The translations under genes and the position numbers were made by a program. A stretch of DNA of 64,000 bases, from contig NZ_FNBO01000009.1 in the NCBI RefSeq assembly GCF_900102375.1, positions 88,549 through 152,548 of the forward strand, written 5' to 3'. This document shows, piece after piece, positions 1 to 7,753 of this stretch (its first letter is position 1; each line of letters starts with the position of its first letter). This DNA is from Halorubrum xinjiangense (GTDB lineage: Archaea > Halobacteriota > Halobacteria > Halobacteriales > Haloferacaceae). The notes beneath the pieces were generated by a model. It made no database searches, was not told the DNA's origin, and saw nothing but the letters and a program-made list of their open reading frames with translations.

Positions 1-747
1 ATCTCCAGCCCGCACGTCCGCGCCGACGCCGCGGTGCTGGACCCGACGCTCACTACGACGCTGCCGCCGGACCTCACGGCGAAGACCGCGATGGACGCGC
101 TCGGTCACGCGATCGAGGGGTACACCACCCACCGCTACGACGACCTCCTCCGCCCCGAGGACCCCGCAGATCGCCCCGTGTACGCCGGCCGCACCGGCTT
201 CACGGAGATGTTCAGCGAGAAGGCGATCGACCTGCTCTCCTCGAACGTGCGCCGCGTGGTCAACAACGGCGACGACATCGAGGCGCGCGGCGCGATGCTG
301 AAGGGCGCCCTGTTCGGCGCGATCGCCGGGCTCACCGCCGGCGCGAGCCTCGCGCACGCGATGGCGTACCCCGTCGGCAACAACTATCACACCTACCACG
401 GGGAGACCATCGCCGCGCTCACGCCCGCCAGCACCCTCGGCTACAACGTCGCCAGCGACCCGCCGCGGTTCGCGAGGGTGGCGGAGATGCTCGGCGCCGA
501 CACCTCGGGGATGAGCACCCGCGAGGCCGCCGACGAGGCCCGCGAGGAGTTCGTGCGGCTCCAGCGCGACCTCAACGTGCTCCCGAGCGGCCTCAACGAG
601 CTCGCGGGGATCACCGTCGACGACACCGGCGCGCTCGCCGAGAGCACCGTCGAGAGCCAGCAGCGACTGCTTCGGTGTAACCCGCGGCCCGTGACGAAGG
701 AGGACGTCGAGGCGGTGTTCCAGGACGCGCTGTACAACTGGGAGTAG
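1..747 (+). CDS. Iron-containing alcohol dehydrogenase, C-terminal part
   Basis: The reading frame is open from the first base, so the 5' part lies outside the window; about 248 codons are visible. The metal-binding half of a group III Fe-dependent dehydrogenase is recognisable: a GHAIEGYTTH block near the start, then GASLAHAMAYPVG and YHTYHGE, whose histidines match the metal ligands of this family. Such enzymes interconvert alcohols or hydroxyacids and carbonyls with NAD(P). The substrate cannot be told from this fragment; a hydroxyacid-oxoacid transhydrogenase is an alternative. A converging gene on the other strand begins its stop 34 bases downstream. Confidence 0.85.
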   Translation: MSSPHVRADAAVLDPTLTTTLPPDLTAKTAMDALGHAIEGYTTHRYDDLLRPEDPADRPVYAGRTGFTEMFSEKAIDLLSSNVRRVVNNGDDIEARGAMLKGALFGAIAGLTAGASLAHAMAYPVGNNYHTYHGETIAALTPASTLGYNVASDPPRFARVAEMLGADTSGMSTREAADEAREEFVRLQRDLNVLPSGLNELAGITVDDTGALAESTVESQQRLLRCNPRPVTKEDVEAVFQDALYNWE

Positions 748-781
748 CGCGCGGTCGGCTCGAACCGGTCGCGCGACCCGG

Positions 782-2065
782 TCAGTCCCGCAGGTGGTCG
801 ACGACCGCGTCGACGTCGTTCGGGACCGGCTCGGGGTCGCCGCCGGCCTCGTAGGCGGCGTCGGGATCTTTTAAAAGGTGGCCGGTCGTGAGGCAGACGA
901 CCCGCTCGTCGTCGTCGACGACGCCCGAGCGCCGGAGCTTCTTGAGGCCCGCGAGGCTCGCGGCGGAGGCGGGTTCGACGCCGACGCCCTCGCTGGCGAG
1001 GTGGCGCTGCGCCGCGGTAATCTCCGGGTCGCTGACGGCGACGGCGGTGCCGCCGGTGTTCCGAATTCCGGGGAGCGCCTTCGGCGCGTTAACCGGGTTG
1101 CCGATGCGGATCGCGGTCGCGCGCGTCTCGACCTCCTCCCAGCGACGGATCTCGTCGTTGCCTTCCTCGATCGCCTCGACCATCGGCGCTGCCCCCTCGG
1201 CCTGGACGCCGGTGAGCTTGGGCACGTCGTCGACGTCGAGCGCGCCCGACTGGACGAGTTCGCGGAATCCCTTATAAAGCGCCGAGGTGTTCCCCGCGTT
1301 GCCGACGGGGAGGACGATCCGGTCGGGGAACGTCCCGTAGTCGGCGTAGAACTCCTCTAAGATCTCGAAGCCGATCGTCTTCTGGCCCTCCAACCGGAAC
1401 GGGTTCAGCGAGTTGAGGAGGTACGCCTCGCCGCGGGCGGCCAGCGCCTGGACGATGTCGAGGCAGGCGTCGAAGTTGCCGTCGACCTCCAGGATGCGCG
1501 CGCCGTGGAGGCTCGCCTGCGCGACCTTCCCGGCCGCGACCTTCCCGGCGGGGAGGAGGACGAGCGTCTGCATCCCGCCGCGGCCGCCGTAGGCGGCGAG
1601 CGCGGCCGAGGTGTTGCCCGTCGAGGCGCACGCGAGCGCCCCGACGCCCAGTTCCTTCGCGACGCGGACGCCGACGGTCATCCCGCGGTCCTTGAACGAG
1701 CCGGTGGGGTTCATCCCCTCGTGTTTGATCCGGAGCGCCTCGACGCCGACCGACTCCTCGATGCGCGGGACGCGGTGGAGCGGCGTGTCGCCCTCGGGGA
1801 GGGTGACGCCGAGGTCGAACGGGAGCGCCTCGCGGTAGCGCCAGACGCCGCGCTCGGGCCCGTCGGAGGGCGCGCCCGCGCCGAACTCGTCGAACGTCGG
1901 CGGGTCGTCGTACCGCACTTCGAGCAGGCCGCCGCACTCGTCGCAGGTGTACCGGACGGCCTCGAAGGGGGCGAACGTCTCGTCGCACGCGATACACGCG
2001 AGCCACGTCCCGTCGTCGGCGCAGTCGGGCGCCGCCGGGGCCGGGGCGTCGATGGCGAAGTCCAT
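782..2065 (-). CDS. thrC: Threonine synthase
   Basis: A 427-residue PLP fold-type II enzyme converting O-phosphohomoserine to threonine. An N-terminal zinc ribbon is formed by Cys24, Cys27, Cys41 and Cys44. The PLP lysine is Lys125 in NPTGSFKDRG, followed by the ACASTGNTSAALAAYG substrate/phosphate loop and a late GNAGNTSALYKG motif. Length is normal for archaeal ThrC. The ATG at 2065 puts the zinc ribbon at the expected place. Aspartate kinase for the same pathway lies far away at 24.8-26.0 kb. Overlapping frames on both strands are high-GC shadows. Confidence 0.95.
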   Translation of the reverse strand: MDFAIDAPAPAAPDCADDGTWLACIACDETFAPFEAVRYTCDECGGLLEVRYDDPPTFDEFGAGAPSDGPERGVWRYREALPFDLGVTLPEGDTPLHRVPRIEESVGVEALRIKHEGMNPTGSFKDRGMTVGVRVAKELGVGALACASTGNTSAALAAYGGRGGMQTLVLLPAGKVAAGKVAQASLHGARILEVDGNFDACLDIVQALAARGEAYLLNSLNPFRLEGQKTIGFEILEEFYADYGTFPDRIVLPVGNAGNTSALYKGFRELVQSGALDVDDVPKLTGVQAEGAAPMVEAIEEGNDEIRRWEEVETRATAIRIGNPVNAPKALPGIRNTGGTAVAVSDPEITAAQRHLASEGVGVEPASAASLAGLKKLRRSGVVDDDERVVCLTTGHLLKDPDAAYEAGGDPEPVPNDVDAVVDHLRD

Positions 2066-2144
2066 TACGTCGGCGTCGGTTCCGGCGAGGCTTAAGACGG
2101 CCGGTCGGAACGGACGTTGCCGGCCGGAGCGAAGGTGTTCGGTC

Positions 2145-2360
2145 TCAGTCGACGATGATCTCGGAGCCCTCGTCGCTCCCGTCCCCGCCGGAGCCGAGGC
2201 GGTCCTGATAGCGCTGGATCCAGTCGGCGAAGCAGTCGGGACAGAGCCGCTGGGTGTCGATGTTCGCCCGGTCGACGCTCAGCCGGACGGTGCGCGCGAG
2301 CGCGTCCGTCGTGGGGTCGCCGCAGGCGTCGCAGGGCTCGGTCGTCGGCGCGTCGCTCAT
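2145..2360 (-). CDS. Small CxxC zinc-finger-like protein (71 aa)
   Basis: The protein has two CxxC pairs (CDACG near residue 10 and CPDCF near 40) separated by a conserved-looking ARTVRLSVDRANIDTQRL segment, then an acidic tail ending in EIIVD. The spacing suggests one structural zinc site. The protein is of the type common in haloarchaea; I cannot assign a function. It is on the same strand as upp (gap 87 bases upstream) and thrC. A T-rich TATA-like stretch lies just before its ATG. Confidence 0.75.
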   Translation of the reverse strand: MSDAPTTEPCDACGDPTTDALARTVRLSVDRANIDTQRLCPDCFADWIQRYQDRLGSGGDGSDEGSEIIVD

Positions 2361-2447
2361 GTCGTACCGGTCGCGGCGCCGGCTCTTAAAAGTACGTCGG
2401 CGGCGGGGAACGGACCCGGCGGCGGCGACGCAGTCGCCGTCCCGGGT

Positions 2448-3125
2448 TCACACCGTCCGGAACGCGCGGTCGCCGGCGTCACCGAGACCGGGGACGATGA
2501 ACCCGTCGTCGTCGAGCCGGTCGTCGATGGCGACCGTCAGCAGGTCCGCCTCGGGGACCGCCTCGCTCACGCGGACGAGGCCGGCGGGCGCGGAGACGGC
2601 GGAGAGGACGAACAGGTCCTCGAAGTCGTCGGCCTCCTCGAGGACGTGGTCGAGGACGGCGACCATCGTCGACCCCGTCGCAAGCATCGGATCGGCGACG
2701 ATGACGGTGTCTCCCGGTCGGATCTCCGGGAGCTTCACGTAGTCGATGGTGATCGGGAACTCGCCGTCCGCGGTCATCCCGGCCTCCTCGTCGCGGCCGG
2801 CGGAGATGACCCCCTGCTTCGCGCGGGGGAACGCCTTCAGGAGCCCCTCGACGAACGGGGTCGCGGCGCGGAGGACGTTGATGATCACCACATCGTCGAG
2901 GCCCTTCACGCGCTCGCCGGTGGTCTCCGCGAGGGGGGTCTCGACGGGGACGTACTCCGTCTCCATCGCGCCGTCGATGATCTCGTAGCCGCAGATGCGG
3001 CCGAGCTTCACCAGTCCCTTCCGGAACGCGACCTGCTCCGTCTCGACGTCACGCAGCCGAGAGAGGGTGTCCGTCGCCAGCGCGTGGGTGATGAGGTACG
3101 CGTCGTCGCGGTCTTCGATGGTCAT
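2448..3125 (-). CDS. upp: Uracil phosphoribosyltransferase
   Basis: A 225-residue enzyme making UMP from uracil and PRPP (pyrimidine salvage). The PRPP-binding loop appears as [20 protein letters not shown] near residues 140-160, and the uracil-binding C-terminal block [17 protein letters not shown] ends the protein, both diagnostic of UPRTase. The start at 3125 gives the usual N-terminus with a TATA-like ttaaaa about 25 bases upstream. Length is normal. Confidence 0.95.
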   Translation of the reverse strand: MTIEDRDDAYLITHALATDTLSRLRDVETEQVAFRKGLVKLGRICGYEIIDGAMETEYVPVETPLAETTGERVKGLDDVVIINVLRAATPFVEGLLKAFPRAKQGVISAGRDEEAGMTADGEFPITIDYVKLPEIRPGDTVIVADPMLATGSTMVAVLDHVLEEADDFEDLFVLSAVSAPAGLVRVSEAVPEADLLTVAIDDRLDDDGFIVPGLGDAGDRAFRTV

Positions 3126-3236
3126 TGTCGGGAGAGGGGCCGCGTTCGGCTTAAAAGATGGCGGAAATCGCCGGTTCGAGGGAGCGCGTTCGGCGCGGAG
3201 GTCGGCGGCGCGGGAGCGGCGAGCACGCCGCCGCGG

Positions 3237-3473
3237 TCACCGCAACACGACGACGTACGTCAGCGCGAAGATGACGAGCGCGAGGGACGCGACGTTCGTC
3301 GCGGTGACCTCGGCGACGTCGAGCAGCTGGAGCCCCCAGAACGCGGTCCACGCGAACAGCCCGGAGAGGACGGCGTTCAGGAGCAACACCACCCGCGGGT
3401 CGCCCTGTGACCCCTCGACGCCCTCGCGGATCCCTTCGCGGTCCTCCCTCGTTTCTCGCTGATCGTCGCTCAT
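3237..3473 (-). CDS. Small two-helix membrane protein (78 aa)
   Basis: An acidic, charged N-terminus of about 27 residues (many E, D, R) is followed by two hydrophobic segments, roughly residues 28-46 and 55-77, ending at the C-terminus. No motif allows a function. It is divergent to the next membrane gene at 3568, with about 95 bases between the starts. Confidence 0.65.
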   Translation of the reverse strand: MSDDQRETREDREGIREGVEGSQGDPRVVLLLNAVLSGLFAWTAFWGLQLLDVAEVTATNVASLALVIFALTYVVVLR

Positions 3474-3567
3474 ACGCCTACGCCGGGCGGAGCGTCACTT
3501 AGCCTTTCGCCACAAGGCCCGCGACGTTTTGTTCGTCCGGACCGTAGTGACCCCCACGCCGATCGAG

Positions 3568-3882
3568 ATGCACGTTCACAACAAGCACGGCGACCGGATC
3601 GACCCCGTTCCCTTCCTCGTCACCGTCGGGCTCGCGTTCATGGTCGCGTTCTCCTTCGGCCCGATATACGGGCTCGCGTACGGGTTCGCGCTGCGGGCGG
3701 CGCTGGCGCTGTCGGGGGCGGCGTTCGTCGGCGCGACGACGCTCGCGTACCGCCAGTTGGTCCGGAGCGCGCCCGCGCTCGACGCCGGCCCCCTCCCGCC
3801 GGGACCGCGCGTCGAGCGGCTGTTCTACGGGGCGATCGGGCTGGTCGTCGTGCTGTCCGCGCTCACGGTCCCGCTGCTCTGA
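3568..3882 (+). CDS. Small membrane protein (104 aa)
   Basis: The frame is open from a TTG at 3529, but the ATG at 3568 (MHVHNKHGDRIDP) is the more likely start because the protein then begins directly before the first hydrophobic segment. Three hydrophobic stretches are visible (VPFLVTVGLAFMVAFSFG, the ALRAALALSGAAFVGATTLA region, and a C-terminal helix). There is no recognisable domain. Function unknown. Confidence 0.6.
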   Translation: MHVHNKHGDRIDPVPFLVTVGLAFMVAFSFGPIYGLAYGFALRAALALSGAAFVGATTLAYRQLVRSAPALDAGPLPPGPRVERLFYGAIGLVVVLSALTVPLL

Positions 3883-3991
3883 CGCGGATCGACCTCCCCG
3901 CCGCCGCGCCGCCACGCCGCCGGATCACGCTAATGCGTCACAATCGCACAGCAGCGGGAGAGTAAGGAACTAGCACGGCGTACCCCGTCGC

Positions 3992-4231
3992 ATGAGCGTC
4001 TTCGACAGGCTGTCGAACGCGTTGCGCGGGTCGACGCGGAGCGCGCCGGAGGTCGCCGGCGACGACGGCTCCGAGGGGTCGTACTGGTGCGACGACTGCG
4101 GCGTGCGCGTCCGCGACGTCGCCGTCGACGAGGAGGGGCTCGACCGCGACGACGAGGGGGTGCCGGCGTGCCCGGACTGCGGCGATGCCATGCGCTTTGA
4201 GCGCGCGAGCGGCCCCGGCTGCGCCTGCTGA
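3992..4231 (+). CDS. Zinc-ribbon small protein (79 aa)
   Basis: Two CxxC knuckles (YWCDDCGVRV and VPACPDCGDAM) separated by a short acidic linker form a likely rubredoxin-type zinc ribbon. The C-terminus is GPGCAC with two further cysteines. The N-terminal MSVFDRLSNALRG looks like an amphipathic helix. Function unknown. It converges on the cobW-like gene, and the tandem repeat described at 4261-4413 separates the two 3' ends. Confidence 0.7.
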   Translation: MSVFDRLSNALRGSTRSAPEVAGDDGSEGSYWCDDCGVRVRDVAVDEEGLDRDDEGVPACPDCGDAMRFERASGPGCAC

Positions 4232-4260
4232 GCGCTGTCACCTCGTTTTAGCACCAGATC

Positions 4261-4413
4261 AGGGCTCCCGGAGTACCCTCGACTCGCTCTCCCGATCGAT
4301 CAGGGCTCCCGGAGTACCCTCGACTCGCCCTCCCGATCGATCAGGGCTCCCGGAGTACCCTCGACTCGCCCTCCCGATCGATCAGGGCTCCCGGAGTACC
4401 CTCGACTCGCCCT
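4261..4413. repeat. Tandem 41-bp repeat, about 3.7 copies, made from the cobW-like gene 3' end
   Basis: Units begin at 4261, 4302, 4343 and 4384, exactly 41 bases apart, and are nearly identical (one T/C change in the first). The unit is agggctcccggagtaccctc plus gactcgccctcccgatcgatc. The last unit lies inside the cobW-like gene: read on the minus strand it encodes the final residues QGESRVLREP and the stop. The other three copies carry the same sequence beyond the stop, so the gene's 3' end was duplicated in tandem. No spacers, so not a CRISPR array. Confidence 0.95.
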
Positions 4414-5722
4414 GATCGGTCGGAAACGGCGCAGGATCGGCGTCGATGGGGTCGTCGCCGACGCCCGGGTCGCCGAGCGCCGCGAGCTCGTCGTCGGTTA
4501 GGAGCGCGTCGTCGAGCCGGTCGACGAGCGCGGCCTCGTCAATCCCCGTGCCGATGACGACGAACTCGGTCCGGCGGTCGCCGTGCTCGTCGTCCCACGC
4601 CAGGTCGGGGCGATTCGAGCGCAGCATGTCGCGCTCGACCGACGGGAGGCTCGCGATCCACGGCCCGAGCGCCTCGACGCGGACCGACCGCCCGGCCTGC
4701 CCGACCTGCTGGCGCTGGTCGGTGCCGGCCACCCACAGCGTCCCCTTCGACCGGACCACGTCGTCGGGGAGGTCCCGGAGGAGGGCGGCGATCCGGTCGG
4801 GGTGGAACGGTCGCCGGCGGCGGTAGGTGAAGGAGGTGACGCCGTACACCTCGTCGGGGTGGCGGTGGTCGTGAGCGTGCCCGGCTTCGTGGGCGTGTCC
4901 GTCGCCGTCGTGGGCGTGTCCGTCGTCGTGAGCGTGTCCATCGCCCGAATCGGCTTCCGGGTCGCCGTCGTCGACTTCCGCGAGCGCGCGCTTCCAGCCG
5001 GGGAGGTCGCCGAGTTCCCGCTCGTCGAACAGCCCGACGTCGAGGATCCGGTCCGGGTCGACCGCGGAGAACTCCGTGACGACCGTCTCCGCGTCGGGCT
5101 GGAGCGCGCCCACGAGGTCGACCGCCTCGTCGACCTCCGCATCGGTACAGAGGTCCGCCTTGTTACACACCACGAGGTTCGACACCTCGACCTGCTCGAC
5201 GAGGAGGTCCGAGAGCGGGCGGTCGGCGTCCTCGTCGCCCGCGTCGCCGCCGGTCGCGCCGCCCGCGTCCGGGTCGACGCGCCGCTCCGGCGCCTCGTCG
5301 CCCGCGAAGGCGTCGAGGAACTGCCGCGTGTCGATCACGGTCACCAGCGCGTCGACGCGATACCGGGCCGCCGCGCGCGACTCGGTCGTGAACAGCCGCG
5401 CGACCGGCGCGGGCTCGGAGATCCCCGAGGACTCGACGACCAGGGCGTCGAAGGAGCGCTGGTTGGCGAGCCGCACCACAGCGCTCTCGAGGTCGTCTTG
5501 CAGCTCACAGCAGATACAGCCGTTCGACAGCTCCGTGACCCCCTCGACGTCGACCTCGGACTCCTCGGCGATCAGGTCCGCGTCGACGTTCACGTCGCCC
5601 ATGTCGTTGACGAGGACCGCGACGTCGCGGTCGCCGGCGTTCCGGAGCAGGTGGTTCAGGAGCGTCGTCTTTCCCGCGCCGAGTCCCCCCGAGAGCACGG
5701 TCACCGGGATGCGGTCGTTCAT
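4382..5722 (-). CDS. CobW/COG0523-family GTP-dependent metallochaperone
   Basis: The 446-residue protein starts at the ATG at 5722 (MNDRIPVTVLSGGLGAGKTT); a long upstream open frame is non-coding. The Walker A motif is GGLGAGKTT, the family's metal motif is GCICC, and NKAD is the G4 motif. A histidine-rich stretch with repeated GHAH units sits before the C-terminal CobW_C domain, a feature of zinc-handling members. COG0523 proteins load metal (often Zn) into client proteins; the client here is unknown. Its last ten codons are part of the 41-bp tandem repeat downstream. Confidence 0.9.
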   Translation of the reverse strand: MNDRIPVTVLSGGLGAGKTTLLNHLLRNAGDRDVAVLVNDMGDVNVDADLIAEESEVDVEGVTELSNGCICCELQDDLESAVVRLANQRSFDALVVESSGISEPAPVARLFTTESRAAARYRVDALVTVIDTRQFLDAFAGDEAPERRVDPDAGGATGGDAGDEDADRPLSDLLVEQVEVSNLVVCNKADLCTDAEVDEAVDLVGALQPDAETVVTEFSAVDPDRILDVGLFDERELGDLPGWKRALAEVDDGDPEADSGDGHAHDDGHAHDGDGHAHEAGHAHDHRHPDEVYGVTSFTYRRRRPFHPDRIAALLRDLPDDVVRSKGTLWVAGTDQRQQVGQAGRSVRVEALGPWIASLPSVERDMLRSNRPDLAWDDEHGDRRTEFVVIGTGIDEAALVDRLDDALLTDDELAALGDPGVGDDPIDADPAPFPTDQGESRVLREP

Positions 5723-5845
5723 ACGCTCGGATTGGACACGACGCTCTTGAACCCCCGGGCGGCGCAGGAGCGGGCGAACGCCGTGACCCGCTTCGGACCG
5801 TCCCGAGCCGATACGTTGATAGGCTGCGGTCGTCGAACTCGCGGT

Positions 5846-6055
5846 ATGGTTCTGTCCGTCTCCGCCGTGTCGCTCGTCAGCGTCGCGGTGACCGTCCTGA
5901 TGGTCGCCGCGATGCTGTATCTCGTCTGGGGAGCGCTCGGCAGCGATATCCACACGCCGAGTCCCGATAACGGGGACCAACCGGAACTGGACGACGCCGA
6001 CGACGCCGAATCCGACGAGGCGTCGAGCGAACTCACCGACGGAAGCTCGGCCTGA
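5846..6055 (+). CDS. Small single-pass membrane protein (69 aa)
   Basis: The ATG at 5846 follows a TATA-like acgttgata about 30 bases upstream, consistent with a nearly leaderless transcript. One hydrophobic segment (about residues 4-30) is followed by a very acidic, flexible tail rich in D, E and S. Function unknown. It is divergent to the cobW-like gene (123 bases between starts). Confidence 0.6.
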   Translation: MVLSVSAVSLVSVAVTVLMVAAMLYLVWGALGSDIHTPSPDNGDQPELDDADDAESDEASSELTDGSSA

Positions 6056-6197
6056 CGCGCCGCACGCCGAGAGACCCGCACTCCGAGAGACCCGCGCGCC
6101 GAGAGGCCCGCGCGCTGAGGGACGCCCGACCGCGGGTCGGCGCCGCACCGACCCGGCCGCGACAGATTTTAACACGGCAGGGTTGTCATGAAGGACG

Positions 6198-6494
6198 ATG
6201 ACAGTAGCCGATCGGATCGAGCGGTTCCGGGCGGTCCTCGAGGAGTGGGCCCGAGGGCTGTACCACGGGATGATAACGCACCCGGCCTACGAGAAGATCG
6301 AGAAGGAGGCCGAGGACGCCGAAGACGAGTTCATGCTGGCGTGTTTCCCGGACGCCTTCGGGATCCCGTCGCCCGTCTCGTACTACACCGCCGAGCTGCT
6401 CCCGTACCTCGAAGACGAGTTCGAGGCGTGGGAGCGGCGGCTGTGGGACCGCGAGACGCTGATCGAGCGGAAGGGCCAGCAGTACCACTTCTGA
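6198..6494 (+). CDS. Conserved haloarchaeal protein, unknown function (98 aa)
   Basis: A soluble acidic protein beginning MTVADRIERFRAVLEEWARG, with a central EAEDAEDEFMLACFPDAFGIPSP-type block and a C-terminal aromatic-rich segment ending GQQYHF. There is no recognised domain. A TATA-like ttttaacac lies about 27 bases before the start. The ArsA-like ATPase gene follows 28 bases downstream on the same strand, so the two may be co-transcribed. Confidence 0.7.
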   Translation: MTVADRIERFRAVLEEWARGLYHGMITHPAYEKIEKEAEDAEDEFMLACFPDAFGIPSPVSYYTAELLPYLEDEFEAWERRLWDRETLIERKGQQYHF

Positions 6495-6522
6495 TGACCG
6501 GACGCCGATCTTCCGCCGACTG

Positions 6523-7476
6523 ATGGAGCGGTTCGTCTTCTTCGGCGGCAAGGGCGGGGTCGGGAAGACCACCGTCTCGTGTGCGTACGCCCACCGCTGC
6601 GCGCGCGACGGGCTCCGGACGCTCGTCGTCTCCACCGACCCGGCCCACTCCGTGTCGGACGTGTTCGACCAGCAGTTCGGCGACGAGCCGGAGTCGGTCG
6701 CGGGCGTCGACGGGCTGGACGCATTGGAGATCGACCCCGAAGACGAGATGCAGCGGCATCTCGACGAGATCCGCGAGTCGCTCTCCGAGCAGGTGTCTGC
6801 GGCGATGGTCTCGGAGATCAACCGCCAGCTGGAGATGTCCCACGGGACGCCCGGCGCGTACGAGGCAGCGCTGTTCGACGCGTTCGTCGACGTGATGCGT
6901 ACCGAGAGCGAGCCGTACGACCGCGTCGTCTTCGACACCGCGCCCACGGGCTCGACGCTCCGGCTGCTCGGGCTCCCGGAGTTCCTCGGCGACTGGATCG
7001 ACCGGCTGCTGTACAAACGCGAGCAGTCGATCGACCTGTTCGAGAAGGCGGCGATCGGCGACATGGAGCCGCGGCGCCTGCTTGAGGGCGACCCCGTGAT
7101 CGAGCGGCTCCGCGAGCGCAAGGAGTTCTTCGAGTACGCCGGCGAGACGATGCGGTCTGACGCCGCCTTCTTCCTCGTGTTCAACCCCGATCAGCTGTCC
7201 GTCAACGAGACGGCTCGGGCGATCGAGGGGTTCACCGACCGCGACCTGCGCGTCCGCGGCCTCGTGGCGAACAAGCTCACGCCGTCGCCCGACGAGGACG
7301 AGGAGGGGCGCGGCGCGCGCTACCTCCGGGAGAAGGTCGAGACCGAGCGCGACCGCCTCGCGCAGGTTCGCGAGGGGTTCGACCCGCCGCTCGTCGCCGA
7401 GATCGAGTCGCGCACGACGGAGGTCCGCGGCGACGTGCTCGCCGACGTCGCCGCCTCGCTCGACGTGGAGCCGTAA
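6523..7476 (+). CDS. ArsA/Get3 (TRC40)-family ATPase
   Basis: A 317-residue single-domain P-loop ATPase with the deviant Walker A FFGGKGGVGKTTVSCAYAHR at the N-terminus, the A-loop VVSTDPAHSVSDVF, and the switch-II-like VVFDTAPTGSTLRLLGLPE. Family members either energise arsenite export (ArsA, usually two fused halves) or target tail-anchored membrane proteins (Get3/TRC40). The single-domain form and absence of ars genes nearby favour the Get3-like role. I see no CxxC zinc motif. Confidence 0.88.
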   Translation: MERFVFFGGKGGVGKTTVSCAYAHRCARDGLRTLVVSTDPAHSVSDVFDQQFGDEPESVAGVDGLDALEIDPEDEMQRHLDEIRESLSEQVSAAMVSEINRQLEMSHGTPGAYEAALFDAFVDVMRTESEPYDRVVFDTAPTGSTLRLLGLPEFLGDWIDRLLYKREQSIDLFEKAAIGDMEPRRLLEGDPVIERLRERKEFFEYAGETMRSDAAFFLVFNPDQLSVNETARAIEGFTDRDLRVRGLVANKLTPSPDEDEEGRGARYLREKVETERDRLAQVREGFDPPLVAEIESRTTEVRGDVLADVAASLDVEP

Positions 7477-7708
7477 CGCGCGCCTCCGGAGGTAGCAACC
7501 CGGTCGCGACGGCCGACGGCTACATGTGCGGTCGCGGCGCCCCGCGGCGGAGCGGTCCGGGAGGAGCGCGGTGGAAGTCGCGCGCGAGGTCGATCGAGGG
7601 ATCGGCGGCACGAATTTTAGCTGGGAGGCGGGGAAAAAAACCGTCTCACGGCGACGACGCCGGGGCGGGTGGCAGATATTGTCGTTAACCATCATGAACG
7701 AAAGTAAC

Positions 7709-7716
7709 GTTTAAGT
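7709..7716 (+). promoter_or_regulatory. Probable TATA box for the cstA-like gene
   Basis: The sequence gtttaagt, preceded by an A/C-rich BRE-like aacg, lies about 40 bases before the ATG at 7754. This predicts a start point around 7738 and a short leader. The 277 bases from 7477 to here hold no convincing gene. Confidence 0.5.
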
Positions 7717-7753
7717 TGAACATAGTGAACCGATACCACGAGGCAGGGAACCT

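Noticed and set aside
4261..4413. Regular repeats that could be taken for a CRISPR array
   Set aside because: The 41-bp units are contiguous with no spacers, no cas genes are present, and the unit derives from the adjacent gene's 3' end.
4382..6175. 597-codon version of the cobW-like gene
   Set aside because: The extra 151 N-terminal codons are Arg/Gly-rich without similarity to the family; the Walker A motif follows directly after the ATG at 5722.
7477..7708. Possible small gene upstream of cstA
   Set aside because: Short frames here have no start context and biased composition; the region looks like leader and promoter DNA.
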